A stretch of 64,000 nucleotides of DNA from Ectobacillus sp042610425 (GTDB lineage Bacteria; Bacillota; Bacilli; Bacillales; Bacillaceae_G). Shown here in pieces: positions 26,477 to 35,520 of the stretch (the stretch's first letter is position 1; every line of letters begins with the position of its first letter). The notes beneath the pieces were generated by a model that was not told the DNA's origin, did not search any database, and worked only from the letters and a program-made list of their open reading frames with translations. A program made the translations under genes and the position numbers. The stretch covers positions 186,001 to 250,000 of the forward strand of contig NZ_JBGJZM010000002.1 in the NCBI RefSeq assembly GCF_042610425.1, in the 5' to 3' direction.

Positions 26477-26519
26477 AAAAAACGCCCAAAAGGATTCATT
26501 TAACCTTTTGGAACGTTCT
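26477..26519 (-). terminator. Terminator of the coiled-coil operon
   Basis: Minus-strand AACG..CCAAAAGG pairs with CCTTTTGG.CGTT, then TTTTTTTATTT, overlapping the end of the last gene. Confidence 0.8.
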
Positions 26520-27189
26520 TTTTCATCGAATAGGAGGAAACTCCCTCAATAGAATTGGTTGTATCCGTTAGTGATGGCTCCAGATTATTTTGTACATGTT
26601 CTGGCGCAACTTCTTTTTTATTTTCTTGCACAAGAACTTGTGCATCCTTATTTTCATCCTCTTGTTCCTGTATCTGCATTTCCAATTCATATTGCATGGC
26701 AATCGTTGTTACACTACTTTCCTGCTCATCTATTTGACTAGGAAATGGATGATTTCTATCATCATCCCTCTGATCGGAGTTGGAATAAAAGTTTGCTTGT
26801 TCCACCATAGAAGTCAAGTGATCTAACATTTTCTGAAGAAATTGTTCGTTTTCCTCAATCTCTTGCATGACATGCTGTAATTGTTGATGATTACGTTGCA
26901 TCCGCTGTGCATATATCTTTCGCAGTTCCGCCATTTCAATTTCTTTTTGTTTACTCAAATGATAAATAACCTTCTGTATTCGTTCTTTTCCAAAATTCCA
27001 CAAATCCTCTTGATAAGAATAAGACTTTTTATTAAGCTCCTGTAATCTATTTTGAAGTTGTTTGTTTTCATTTTTAATAGTCTGTAGCTCATATTCAAGT
27101 TCGTTTTTTTGCGATAGAAAATCCCATTTCAGCTTGGCAACCAACTTGTCTACTGGACCTTTTCGTATTCCAAACATTCGTTTTTTCAT
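26500..27189 (-). CDS. Coiled-coil protein, unknown function
   Basis: 229 residues. After a basic start (MKKRMFGIRKGPVDKL) almost the whole N-terminal 130 residues are charged heptads (NELEYELQTIKNENKQLQNR and similar), predicting a long parallel coiled coil. The C-terminal part is acidic and low-complexity (QEQEDENKDAQVLVQENKKE). No membrane segment or signal. It overlaps the preceding gene by 4 nt (ATGA), so the two are translationally coupled. Not recognised; possibly a scaffold for a polar or septal machine, given its DivIVA-like partner. Confidence 0.75.
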   Translation of the reverse strand: MKKRMFGIRKGPVDKLVAKLKWDFLSQKNELEYELQTIKNENKQLQNRLQELNKKSYSYQEDLWNFGKERIQKVIYHLSKQKEIEMAELRKIYAQRMQRNHQQLQHVMQEIEENEQFLQKMLDHLTSMVEQANFYSNSDQRDDDRNHPFPSQIDEQESSVTTIAMQYELEMQIQEQEDENKDAQVLVQENKKEVAPEHVQNNLEPSLTDTTNSIEGVSSYSMKKNVPKG

Positions 27190-27620
27190 TTATCCTTGAG
27201 CTCCTTCTCTATTTCGAATGATTTTTCCGTCATAGCCTTGAAATACGCGGGAGCCTCTTTTATCCGATTTTTAGACATTTCTCTTTGTTGTGTTTTTATC
27301 TTCAATTGCTGTACTAGTTGTTTTTCCTTTTCTTGCAACTCATTTTTTAGATCCAAAATAGATTGAGTGTGATTCGCAAAAAGATCCATAAGAATTCCAT
27401 TTATTTCTTCAGCATTTGGATTCATTGGCGGAATCTGTTCTTTTCGTTCCAACTCTTCAAGGAGTCTTTGATTTTCTTCCCTTTCATGCTGTACTTTCTC
27501 TTTTAGGAGATTATATTCTTCTTTTTCGGATGCAAGTAGAGATTGAATATAGGTGCGTACGTCCTTTGCATCATATCCGATGAGAGCATATTTTTTATAA
27601 ATGGTTCTTTCCATATCCAT
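27186..27620 (-). CDS. DivIVA-like coiled-coil protein
   Basis: 144 residues from ATG 27620 (GGAGG eight nt upstream; a GTG nine nt earlier is less likely). It begins MDMERTIYKKYALIGYDAKD, then VRTYIQSLLASEKEEY, resembling the DivIVA/GpsB lipid-binding head (F/Y-x-G-Y-x-x-x-x-V) followed by an extended coiled coil with an NPNAEEINGILMDLFANH break. It may sense membrane curvature or recruit partners. It stands in an operon behind a decayed pelF-like/TPR region and is fused translationally to the next coiled-coil gene. Confidence 0.65.
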   Translation of the reverse strand: MDMERTIYKKYALIGYDAKDVRTYIQSLLASEKEEYNLLKEKVQHEREENQRLLEELERKEQIPPMNPNAEEINGILMDLFANHTQSILDLKNELQEKEKQLVQQLKIKTQQREMSKNRIKEAPAYFKAMTEKSFEIEKELKDK

Positions 27621-27636
27621 TTTCCTCACCTCCTGG

Positions 27637-27835
27637 TTACGTTATGTTTTCATACTGATATTTTTGTTGTGTTTGAATAAAATGCTGTAGTTTATCCATT
27701 TCTTCAATGGCCTTACTATATTCGCCTAAACAATGGTATGATTTCACAATTTCCGAAGAATAAACAAATGCTGCCGGCGAACGAGGATCCACATTTATTG
27801 CCAACCGAAATTGCCCGATTGCTTCTTTGTATTAT
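27637..27835 (-). pseudogene. C-terminal fragment of a TPR protein
   Basis: A frame ending at TAA 27637-27639 encodes YKEAIGQFRLAINVDPRSPA, then SYHCLGEYSKAIEEMDKLQ, a clear tetratricopeptide repeat. It has no start: a stop immediately upstream and a change of frame join it to pelF-like sequence. It is the surviving tail of a larger gene. Confidence 0.7.
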
Positions 27836-28602
27836 AATGACAGACCGGCGAAACTTGATCTGCATAGAAAAAATTTAAAGTTGTAATGGAATGAATAAAC
27901 CGAATTAAAAAGGTGTTCAAAAAAGCTGGCAGATTTCTTTTTGATAGGGATAAATATTGCTCTCTTAAATACACCCCATGTTCCAACTTTGCAATGACAC
28001 AAGGGATTCCGCAGAAGGCGGCTGATGCATGACTTACACTGTTTTCGGGACCGGTGTATTTACAATATTTAAAAATTGATACACTCATCCTAAACTTTGT
28101 ACTAATCCGTATATATCGGGGTCAGACAATGTCAGGTCTGAATGATTAGCAGCCTTCAGTATGAATGACTTATACTCATTCCAAACCAATTCAGATTTAA
28201 ATGTCTCCTTATATTCATATTCTTGAAAATAACGATACATTTGCAATAAAATATTTCCGAACATTTCGGGATTTTTTTGAGGACTTATTATTTCCTGAAC
28301 TAACTTTAGAAATATTGGAATAAATAAGCTTTGAACCACTTTCATCGTTGATCTTTTCTTTTTTAAGTAGACAAGGGCAAATGGATCAGGTAAATGCTCG
28401 CACGATTCATCTGTCCCCCATAAAGGGACCTTAACTAGTTGAGCCGATTTAGAAAGTTCAAATTTTTGTGTAATAAATGGATCCGTTATAACACTGTATA
28501 ATACATAATCGACCTTATCTAATTTTTTGACTAAAATATCACACCACCTTGATGAAACGGATATGTCCCTTCGGTTGTAAGCAATACTTTTAGTTTTGTC
28601 AT
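27836..28602 (-). pseudogene. Decayed PelF-like glycosyltransferase (N-terminal half)
   Basis: From ATG 28602 (AGGTG upstream) the reading is MTKLKVLLTTEGTYPFHQGG, the start of the PelF/DUF3492 GT4 family. It stops at 28531 after a small deletion. A second frame continues WCDILVKKLDKVDYVLYSV to SLIQ-like ...YGLVQSLG (stop 28085). A third, starting at ATG 28088, carries SVSHASAAFCGIPCVIAKLE, HGVYLREQYLSLSKRN and YADQVSPVCHYN. The catalytic C-terminal half is absent. PelF normally polymerises Pel from UDP-GlcNAc/GalNAc. At least three lesions make it non-functional. Confidence 0.78.
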
Positions 28603-28796
28603 TGTCTTCACCTAATTACTATACAAAAATGATTGTTTCCTTTATCCTAGGCTTCAAGTTCAATTCTAGTTGACAACCTAAGAGGAGATATAGTTCTGCA
28701 GAATGTGTTAAAAAAGAGGGAATATTATATATTTTACCATTCCTGTTAAATCTTTTATAGTAAAAATATTTTGCTTGCATATAATTTCGAACAAAG

Positions 28797-28826
28797 AAAA
28801 AAGCTACCTCATTAAGTAGCTTCTTT
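28797..28826 (-). terminator. Terminator of the aldo/keto reductase gene
   Basis: Minus-strand AAGCTAC pairs with GTAGCTT, followed by TTTTC. Confidence 0.7.
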
Positions 28827-28836
28827 CAATCGTACA

Positions 28837-29742
28837 TTAAGGTACCTCATGTCCGACCGCTGATTCATAAATTTCAAACCATTGATGACGGTTCATGGTA
28901 AGCTTTGTTGCTTCTACTGCAGACCGAACACGTTCGATTTTTCCGGACCCAGTGATTGGCATGATGCATGCTGGGTGGGCAAGTAACCAGGCGTACATCG
29001 CTTGGTCCATCGATTTAGCTCCGATTTCTTTTCCTACTTTCGATAAATCATTTTTCAAGAACTGAACTTCTCTTGAAGTGTCGCTGAACAAACGACCTCC
29101 TGCAAGCGGTGACCACGCCATTGGTGGAATTCTTTTTTCCTGACATTTATCAATCGTTCCGTTTGCGAAGTGTTCGAGCTGCATGACGGATAGTTCAATT
29201 TGATTCGTCACGAGCGGGAAGTCGAGGTAACTGCTTAGCATATCAAACTGCGATGGTAAGAAGTTCGATACCCCAAATGCTAATACCTTTCCTTGTTGTT
29301 TCAGCTTCGTGAATGCTTCTGCCACTTCGGATGGATCCATAAATGGATCGGGGCGATGAATGAGAAGCAAGTCCACATGATCCGTTCCAAGCTTTTGCAA
29401 AGAAGCTTCTGCACTCGCAAGGATATGCTCCTTGCTTGTATCATAATGCTTCACTGTACGGTCTGGATATTTTTCCGATAGTAGCTTGATTCCGCATTTC
29501 GTAACAAGCTGCATGGAGTCTCTTAGCGAAGGCTTTCGTTTTAACGCTTCGCCAAATAAGGCTTCACATGAATAATCCCCGTAAATATCTGCATGGTCAA
29601 ACGTCGTAATGCCAAGCTCAATACATTGCTCCATAAACGTAAGAATGTCATCCTTACTCATATTCCAATCGGCTAAACGCCAAAACCCTTGCACCATACG
29701 AGAAAAGGAAACATTCTCTGTTAGTTGCACGCGTTCCATCAT
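28837..29742 (-). CDS. Aldo/keto reductase (YdhF-like)
   Basis: NADP(H)-dependent carbonyl reductase with a TIM-barrel fold, 301 residues. The catalytic tetrad can be followed as Asp in TTFDHADIYG, Tyr in the same motif, Lys in LVTKCGI and His in LLLIHRPDP. The C-terminal cofactor-binding stretch MPITGSGKIERVRSA is present. Closest in style to E. coli YdhF. Start near a GAGAGGA element; two consecutive ATG codons differ by one residue. Monocistronic. Confidence 0.9.
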   Translation of the reverse strand: MMERVQLTENVSFSRMVQGFWRLADWNMSKDDILTFMEQCIELGITTFDHADIYGDYSCEALFGEALKRKPSLRDSMQLVTKCGIKLLSEKYPDRTVKHYDTSKEHILASAEASLQKLGTDHVDLLLIHRPDPFMDPSEVAEAFTKLKQQGKVLAFGVSNFLPSQFDMLSSYLDFPLVTNQIELSVMQLEHFANGTIDKCQEKRIPPMAWSPLAGGRLFSDTSREVQFLKNDLSKVGKEIGAKSMDQAMYAWLLAHPACIMPITGSGKIERVRSAVEATKLTMNRHQWFEIYESAVGHEVP

Positions 29743-29880
29743 ATCAGTCCTCTCTTTTACTATATTCCCCTATGTAAACGTGCTTCTTTCTAGCATAAAC
29801 CATCTATTTAAAAACAAGCAAATAACACAGGAAATTAACACAAAGTTCACATCATGCCTGTATACTACAAGTAATTCATA

Positions 29881-29950
29881 AAGGTGCTACCCTCCAAATT
29901 TAGCACTTTTCCTTTCAACGCTGTTTCCATAAAAAGCGTTGTTTTTTTTT
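29881..29950 (+). promoter_or_regulatory. Tandem hairpins in the dat upstream region
   Basis: GTGCTA..TAGCAC is followed by AACGCT/AGCGTT with nine T. As no plus-strand gene precedes them closely, they may form an attenuating leader or end an unseen transcript. Confidence 0.4.
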
Positions 29951-30021
29951 GTCAAAAAAGAAGGTATTATCGTTTCTTTCGCAAATGCTTATAGTATATA
30001 TAAAGATAGGAGAGACGCATT

Positions 30022-30873
30022 ATGGAACCAATTATATTATTTGGATCTACCTTTATGGACACAAGAGTGGAGCAGCCTTCTATTTCGATAGAAGATCGTG
30101 GTCTTCAATTTGGCGATGGCATTTATGAAGTCATTCGTATCTATGACGGGGCCTTTCATTTACTGGAGCCTCATCTTTCTCGGTTGTATCGCTCAATGAA
30201 CGCTATTGATATCCACCCGTTTTTCACAAAGGATGAGCTCATTCATTCCTTGTATGAACTTGTAAAGAAGAATCAATTTACTGGTTCTGGCTATGTGTAT
30301 TTGCAAATTTCCCGCGGAGTTCAACCGCGCAACCATCATTATTCTGACGAATTAACGGGCACATTCTATGCATATGTTGGAAAAATGGAACGTCCTGTTG
30401 CAAAGATGCAAACGGGTATTAAAGCATGCACCGTAGAGGACATTCGCTGGCTGCATTGTGATATTAAATCGTTAAACCTGCTTCCAAACGTACTTGCTCG
30501 CACGAATGCAGAGCGCACCGGCTACGACGAAGCGCTGTTTGTACGCGGAAATGGCATCGTAACCGAAGGAAGCTCATCGAACTTCTTCTTTGTGAAGGAC
30601 GGCACACTATACACGCATCCTGCTGATAATCTCATTTTAAACGGCATCGCGCGCCAACATGTCCTATCTCTTGCCGAAGCGCTATCTATTCCGGTAAAAG
30701 AAGAAGAATTTGAAGTAGCAAATGTACTTGAGGCCGATGAATGCTTCTTTACGTCAACCGGCATCGAGGTTACGCCTTTGATTCAGCTAGACGGAGTAAC
30801 GGTTGGAGGCGGCACGCTGGGACCGATTTCGAAACAGCTGCAGGTTGCGTTTGAGGAGAGTATTGGGGAATAA
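30022..30873 (+). CDS. dat: D-amino acid aminotransferase
   Basis: PLP-dependent fold-IV aminotransferase interconverting D-alanine and D-glutamate, supplying peptidoglycan or poly-glutamate synthesis. 283 residues, as expected. It shows QFGDGIYEVIR, RGVQPRNHH (carboxylate binding), catalytic Lys149 in DIKSLNLLPNV, EGSSSNFFFV and NGIARQHVL. ATG follows GATAGGAGAGACGCATT. It is monocistronic, bounded by terminator-like hairpins on both sides. Confidence 0.94.
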   Translation: MEPIILFGSTFMDTRVEQPSISIEDRGLQFGDGIYEVIRIYDGAFHLLEPHLSRLYRSMNAIDIHPFFTKDELIHSLYELVKKNQFTGSGYVYLQISRGVQPRNHHYSDELTGTFYAYVGKMERPVAKMQTGIKACTVEDIRWLHCDIKSLNLLPNVLARTNAERTGYDEALFVRGNGIVTEGSSSNFFFVKDGTLYTHPADNLILNGIARQHVLSLAEALSIPVKEEEFEVANVLEADECFFTSTGIEVTPLIQLDGVTVGGGTLGPISKQLQVAFEESIGE

Positions 30874-30930
30874 GCTGGGTTATGTTTCACTGATAAAGAT
30901 TTATAACCTAAGTAGGAAGACAACAATACT

Positions 30931-30962
30931 AGAAAAACCCACAAATTGTGGGCTTTTTTAAT
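30931..30962. terminator. Terminator after dat
   Basis: CCCACAA and TTGTGGG form a compact palindrome with AAAAA to the left and TTTTTT to the right, so it can work both ways. Confidence 0.85.
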
Positions 30963-31171
30963 TTGTAAATATTGTAGAAAGACTTTTACTGACTTCTTCA
31001 CTAATTCAGCAACCTACAAGAGCAAGAAAACATTAGATAATTGGCTTAAATGCTAAATGTATGTTAAAGAAAACCGATATTTGTATAAAAATTGGTGATA
31101 TAATTAAAGTATAGATTAACTGTAACATATTATATCGTTATTATGATATTTTATAAAAAGGAGTTGATACT

Positions 31172-31363
31172 ATGAATATTTTAACAGAACTTATTATTAG
31201 AAGTGTATTAGTTGTTGCATTAAATGATGCTATTATATTTTATATAATTGTAAAACGTTCCCTAAAAATAACATTACCTTTAACAGTTGGCATTATAGCA
31301 GTGACATGTATCGCATTAGTAATTAATATTTGGTATTGCCTACATCAAAATGGGATAATATAA
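31172..31363 (+). CDS. Small membrane protein (63 aa)
   Basis: Preceded by AAAGGAGTTGATACT. Two hydrophobic helices (about residues 5-27 and 34-56) are separated by VKRSLKITLP. Not recognised. Notably AT-rich compared with neighbours. A GGTGAA/TTCACC hairpin ends the unit at about 31373-31400. It could be a holin-like or small regulatory membrane protein; nothing indicates which. Confidence 0.6.
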   Translation: MNILTELIIRSVLVVALNDAIIFYIIVKRSLKITLPLTVGIIAVTCIALVINIWYCLHQNGII

Positions 31364-31497
31364 ACGTCTTTACAGGTGAACACTATTCACCCGTAATTTT
31401 TATAATATTTCAACATTTTATTAAAGCAGAGCTTTATTCATTTAGTTTTCTCCTATATAGATGGTTCGGATGATGATACATCTCGGCCCTCTCCACC

Positions 31498-32268
31498 CTA
31501 ATACGGCCGTAAGTAAGATTGTTGCAATTTTTGTTTTTCCTCTTCTGTCTTCATCTCATAGTTATATAACGCCTGTTCCCAGTCACCGTACATTGGATTA
31601 GGAAAGATGATAAAATTTTGTCCGAATTTCATTCGATTTTGATCAACGGCTTCGTTTCGCTTCGCTACAGATTCACCGTCAAGTGCTAGAAAGTCATTGA
31701 TATTGTCACCAAAATAGAGAGTAATTGTATGCTTGGCAGCAAGAAATTGCCGGCGTGCTTCCTTTCCTTTTTCATTTACCTGCAGCAGTACATGCTCCTT
31801 TGTTGCTTGAGGTGCACCGATTCGCTTTAAATTTTCAAGCGTGGCGTCCATGTACGCAATATTACGATTGCTCACATAGTAAATGTTGATTCCCTTTCCA
31901 TCTGCATAGGTTAGAAAATCAATGCTTCCTGGGAGAGCGGTAGCCTTTGCTTGCCGAACCCAATCGTTCCAAAGTAGGTACGCCTTTGTTTCTGTAAGAA
32001 TAGCTTTGGCTAAAAAAGGGCTGTTATCGAATACGGTTTCATCCAGGTCGAGCACAACAGCAAGTGGCTTTTTCTGCTCCTTTGGTTTATCTCGAATGGC
32101 TTCCAGCAGCTTCATTTTTCCAAGCTGAAAGCCTTGATAATATAGCGCTCTTGCCTCTCCTGATGTTTGGTACCACAGTACAGATGATGTTTCAGCAGCC
32201 GCACCCACATTTGTGCATGCCAGGAGCATAATTATAAATAGGTTCACTTTCAGGAAAACATTATGCAT
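31498..32268 (-). CDS. Class C acid phosphatase / 5'-nucleotidase, lipoprotein e(P4) family
   Basis: Surface lipoprotein phosphatase of the HAD superfamily that dephosphorylates nucleotides or other phosphomonoesters. From ATG 32268 (GAGAGGATG upstream) a signal sequence ends in the lipobox LLAC, giving lipid anchoring. The catalytic motif VVLDLDETVFDNS is followed by YYVSNRN and a late FGDNINDF, all as in e(P4). About 256 residues. Divergent from the NlpC/P60 gene. Confidence 0.9.
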   Translation of the reverse strand: MHNVFLKVNLFIIMLLACTNVGAAAETSSVLWYQTSGEARALYYQGFQLGKMKLLEAIRDKPKEQKKPLAVVLDLDETVFDNSPFLAKAILTETKAYLLWNDWVRQAKATALPGSIDFLTYADGKGINIYYVSNRNIAYMDATLENLKRIGAPQATKEHVLLQVNEKGKEARRQFLAAKHTITLYFGDNINDFLALDGESVAKRNEAVDQNRMKFGQNFIIFPNPMYGDWEQALYNYEMKTEEEKQKLQQSYLRPY

Positions 32269-32532
32269 ATTTTCATCCTCTCTATCACATTGTTTGATAC
32301 CCAATTTCAGCTAAAAAATGTAAGATAAATGAATGCCTACAGCTACCATTTTTCTCAGAAATCACTTTTTCATTTGCTCTATTTCCTTCCTCTTCCCCTT
32401 GTTTCCATACGAATCACTCCATGAAATTTCTATTTTAAAATAGTTTGTCCAACTTCTTCATTTTTATGTTCGAGATGGTAGAAAACGCATTTTATCAGCA
32501 TTCGTTTATATATACCAATTATTCAATGTATA

Positions 32533-32561
32533 TTGACTCTTAGAGATAGCTATTCTAGTAT
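32533..32561 (+). promoter_or_regulatory. Sigma-A promoter of the NlpC/P60 gene
   Basis: TTGACT, 17-bp spacer, TAGTAT, 64 bp before the start codon. The rest of 32269-32532 shows no gene. Confidence 0.65.
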
Positions 32562-32624
32562 TTTCTAGGGGTGGAACCCAATATTTTAGTAAAAAAGTAT
32601 AATAGAAAGGATCGTAATAAAATA

Positions 32625-34397
32625 ATGAAAAATGTTCTCGCCAGCATTGCAGCAGTATCTGTTGTAGGGGGAGCAGTCGCAGATGTAGCACAGGCCGCGC
32701 CTGAAGTACAAACTGCCCCTGTCTCAGCAGAAACATCCACACATAGTTTTACGGTACAAGCAGATCTTCTTCATGTCAGAACAGGTCCGAGTACGACAGA
32801 TGAAATTCTCGGTCACGTGATGCAAGGAGATGCGATCAAGGTTCTTGGAGAGGTGCAAGGTTGGTATCAAGTACAATATAACGGGCAAACGGCTTATGTT
32901 AGCAAAGATTTCGTAACAGAAAATGCCGCGAAGCCAGATAACGATTATAAAGTGACTGTATCTTCCCTACGCGTTCGAACAGGTCCAAGTACAAATCATG
33001 ACGTCATTGGTGGTTTATCAAGAGGCGAAGTGGTCGATATCTTAGGTGAAGTACAAGATTGGTATAAAATTTCATACGAGGGGCAAACGGCCTACGTTAG
33101 CAAAGACTATGTATCTCGCACAAATGAAGATACCACGCCGCAAACTTTGCAGTCCGTTGACCAAAATGGTAGTTACATAGTAGATGTTGCCTCCTTACGC
33201 GTTCGGACAGGAGCAGCAACCTATTATCCAGTGACCGGAGGTGTGATGCAAGGACAAACGCTTCAAGTAACCGGCATCGAAAACGGTTGGTACAAAATTA
33301 ATCGAAATGGCAAGGATGGATATGTCAGTGCAAAATATGTAAAATTTGTACCTACTACAACTGATTATTATGTAACCGCAGATGGCCTTAACATCCGAAG
33401 CGGCGCTGGTGCAACGTTTGATGTTGTAAACACGATTTCGCACGGTGACAAAGTACAAGTAACTGGCACAGAAAACGGCTGGTTAAAAGTTACCTATAAC
33501 GGACAAACCGGCTATATTAACAAAAATTATGTATCCCAAACGCCAGTTGAAGTCGCAAAAGCTACGGTAAAAGCAAAAGAACAAGCAAAGGCGGAAAGTA
33601 CGCCAACTGTTCAGGCAAAGACTGATAGCACGCAAGCCGTTCAAGCAAAACCTGCAGTGAAGGAACAAACAGCAACTGTGCGCGATTATTACGTAACGAC
33701 AAGCTCGTTAAACGTTAGAAGCGGTGCTGGTACACAATTCGATGCAATCGGCTCTGTATCACTTGGCGACAAAGTACAAGTAACCGGCAGTGAAAACGGT
33801 TGGTTGAAAATTACGTACAACGGACAAACCGGCTATATCGGACAAAACTTTGTATCTGAAACAAAAGTAGATACAAGTGCGCAAGCGCAAAGTCCGGCTC
33901 CGGCACAAGTACAAGCCAGCCCTGCCCCAGCCAAAACGGAAACAGCAGCACCTGCACAAGCACAAACGCAAGCTCCTGCACCGGCAAAGGCACAAACACA
34001 GGCACCAGCGCAAAGCCAAGCAACTCCATCTTCTAATGTGTCAACATTGCTATCTTATGCAAAATCATTAGAAGGTACACCTTATGTATATGGTGGAACA
34101 ACGCCAAACGGCTTTGATTGCAGTGGTTTTATTTATTACGTTTACCACAAATTTGGCTTCTCATTCGGACGCCAAAGCGCAAATAGTTATTGGAACAGTT
34201 TTACGAAAACAAATAACCCACAACCAGGCGATTTCGTATACTTCCAAGGCACGTATAACACAAACGGAGCCTCTCACATGGGTATTTATCTTGGAAATGG
34301 AAGCTTTATCAGTGCAGCAGATAACGGGGTTGCCGTTTCTTCTGTAAATAACTCATACTGGAGTGCCCACTTCCTTGGTTATTCAAAGCCGTATTAA
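32625..34397 (+). CDS. Secreted NlpC/P60 endopeptidase with five SH3b domains
   Basis: Cell-wall hydrolase cleaving stem peptides (probably gamma-D-Glu-diamino acid). 590 residues: signal peptide MKNVLASIAAVSVVGGAVAD cleaved near AQAA, five SH3b repeats (each with LxVRTGPST or LNVRSGAGT and a GQTxYV end), an Ala/Pro/Gln-rich linker, and a C-terminal NlpC/P60 domain. The catalytic Cys is in FDCSGFIYYVY and His in ASHMGIYLG. Resembles EntFM/CwlFM-type enzymes of the B. cereus group but has more SH3b copies. The ribosome-binding site AAAGGA is rather distant (13 nt). A longer in-frame start at 32571 would disrupt the signal peptide. Confidence 0.92.
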   Translation: MKNVLASIAAVSVVGGAVADVAQAAPEVQTAPVSAETSTHSFTVQADLLHVRTGPSTTDEILGHVMQGDAIKVLGEVQGWYQVQYNGQTAYVSKDFVTENAAKPDNDYKVTVSSLRVRTGPSTNHDVIGGLSRGEVVDILGEVQDWYKISYEGQTAYVSKDYVSRTNEDTTPQTLQSVDQNGSYIVDVASLRVRTGAATYYPVTGGVMQGQTLQVTGIENGWYKINRNGKDGYVSAKYVKFVPTTTDYYVTADGLNIRSGAGATFDVVNTISHGDKVQVTGTENGWLKVTYNGQTGYINKNYVSQTPVEVAKATVKAKEQAKAESTPTVQAKTDSTQAVQAKPAVKEQTATVRDYYVTTSSLNVRSGAGTQFDAIGSVSLGDKVQVTGSENGWLKITYNGQTGYIGQNFVSETKVDTSAQAQSPAPAQVQASPAPAKTETAAPAQAQTQAPAPAKAQTQAPAQSQATPSSNVSTLLSYAKSLEGTPYVYGGTTPNGFDCSGFIYYVYHKFGFSFGRQSANSYWNSFTKTNNPQPGDFVYFQGTYNTNGASHMGIYLGNGSFISAADNGVAVSSVNNSYWSAHFLGYSKPY

Positions 34398-34404
34398 AGA
34401 ATGA

Positions 34405-34452
34405 AAAAAAGAAGCTAACTATCTATTCATGGATAGTTAGCTTCTTTTGTTT
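34405..34452. terminator. Strong bidirectional terminator
   Basis: AAGAAGCTAACTATC and GATAGTTAGCTTCTT are perfectly complementary (15 bp), A-rich to the left and T-rich to the right. Confidence 0.92.
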
Positions 34453-34459
34453 TTTCAAG

Positions 34460-34652
34460 CTGTTCCGTATGAAATATGATCCGAATCCCCCCGGATATGA
34501 TCCAAAATCATGCCGATACGATCCGAACCTACTTGACCATAGCTCAAACAAGCTGTTCCCCATGAAATACGATCCAACTCCCATACTTTATGATCCGAAT
34601 CCCCTCGGATATGATCCAAAACCATACTGATACGATCCGAACCTACTTGACC
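34460..34652. repeat. Array of TATGATCC-type short repeats (family D, copy 1)
   Basis: About seven copies of TAtGATCCRAA or TACGATCC lie at roughly 22-bp spacings, organised in two longer units that both begin GCTGTTCC (34460 and 34552). The same motif occurs inverted at 47.5-47.6 kb. No coding sense. Confidence 0.75.
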
Positions 34653-34702
34653 AGGGCTCAAACAATAGATATCCTCTCTTTTGTACTTCATAATTTGGTT
34701 AC

Positions 34703-35269
34703 CTAGATTAGAGCAATTGATTCTTTTAAACTCAAATCTAGTATCAACTGCCAAGGTCCTTGACCTGACTCTGTATTGATATGTCCCATTTTAGGTAGAG
34801 TGATATGTGGAATCCCTAAATTTTGATAATATATTGTATCCTCTATGCAGCAGTAAGGATCGTTGGATGATTGAATGATAACTGTTTTTTCTGCCCCGTT
34901 TGTGATATCAGATAATCTAGCAGGCAGTGGAAAAAAGGTGTTCACTGCTTCAAAATCTGTATGTAGGGAAGGAGGACTTACAAGTATTGCTTTTTTCCCC
35001 TTTCTTTTAGGAGACGATGTTGCATAATGCAACCATAAAATGCAACCTAAGCTGTGGGCAACCACTATCAATTCATCATCTTCTGGAATTTCCGAAAGAA
35101 TCATGGAGAGGCGCTCTAGCCAATCGTTTTTCATAGGATGATCTGGTTCCGGGAAGTCGGGATAATAGACCTTCTCACCATATTTTATTAGTTCATGATT
35201 AAGCCATGTTTGCCAATGGTCAGGACCACTTCCGCCAAGACCATGCAAAATAAGAAAACTCCTGCTCAC
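34703..35269 (-). CDS. Serine hydrolase, RBBP9/YdeN family
   Basis: Small alpha/beta hydrolase of 188 residues. It shows FLILHGLGGSGPDHWQTW, nucleophile Ser in VAHSLGC, catalytic Asp in SSNDPYC and His in MGHINTESG, the pattern of YdeN-type esterases of unknown substrate. GTG 35269 has GGGAGG seven nt upstream; the longer reading to 35284 would overlap that site. Monocistronic. Confidence 0.88.
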   Translation of the reverse strand: MSRSFLILHGLGGSGPDHWQTWLNHELIKYGEKVYYPDFPEPDHPMKNDWLERLSMILSEIPEDDELIVVAHSLGCILWLHYATSSPKRKGKKAILVSPPSLHTDFEAVNTFFPLPARLSDITNGAEKTVIIQSSNDPYCCIEDTIYYQNLGIPHITLPKMGHINTESGQGPWQLILDLSLKESIALI

Positions 35270-35403
35270 AAGAAAACCTCCCACATCTTAATTTTACATA
35301 CCTTTAAATAATAGGAATTTTTAATCTTATTATTATACTATTTGTTTGATATTTCTGCTAATTAGGGTTCTACCTTGCAGTGCTTCCAGATTCTTTTTGA
35401 AAA

Positions 35404-35441
35404 ATGAAAAAAGCAGAGATTCCCCAATCTCTGCTTTTCTT
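35404..35441. terminator. Terminator of the 47-aa gene
   Basis: AAAAGCAGAGATT and AATCTCTGCTTTT form a 13-bp stem with T runs on either strand. Confidence 0.88.
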
Positions 35442-35520
35442 CATATATAAAACATACCCCATTAGTTTCTCACGTTCATGTCCTTCGAATTGGCTCCCCA
35501 ACCAATCTACGACCGATGTA

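Noticed and set aside
29881..29912. T-box-like GGAGGGTAGCACC on the minus strand
   Set aside because: It deviates from the AGGGTGGNACC core and lacks specifier-loop context; it is part of a simple hairpin.
34455..34754. 99-residue minus-strand frame through the TATGATCC repeats
   Set aside because: Translation is a repeat artefact and overlaps the hydrolase gene end.
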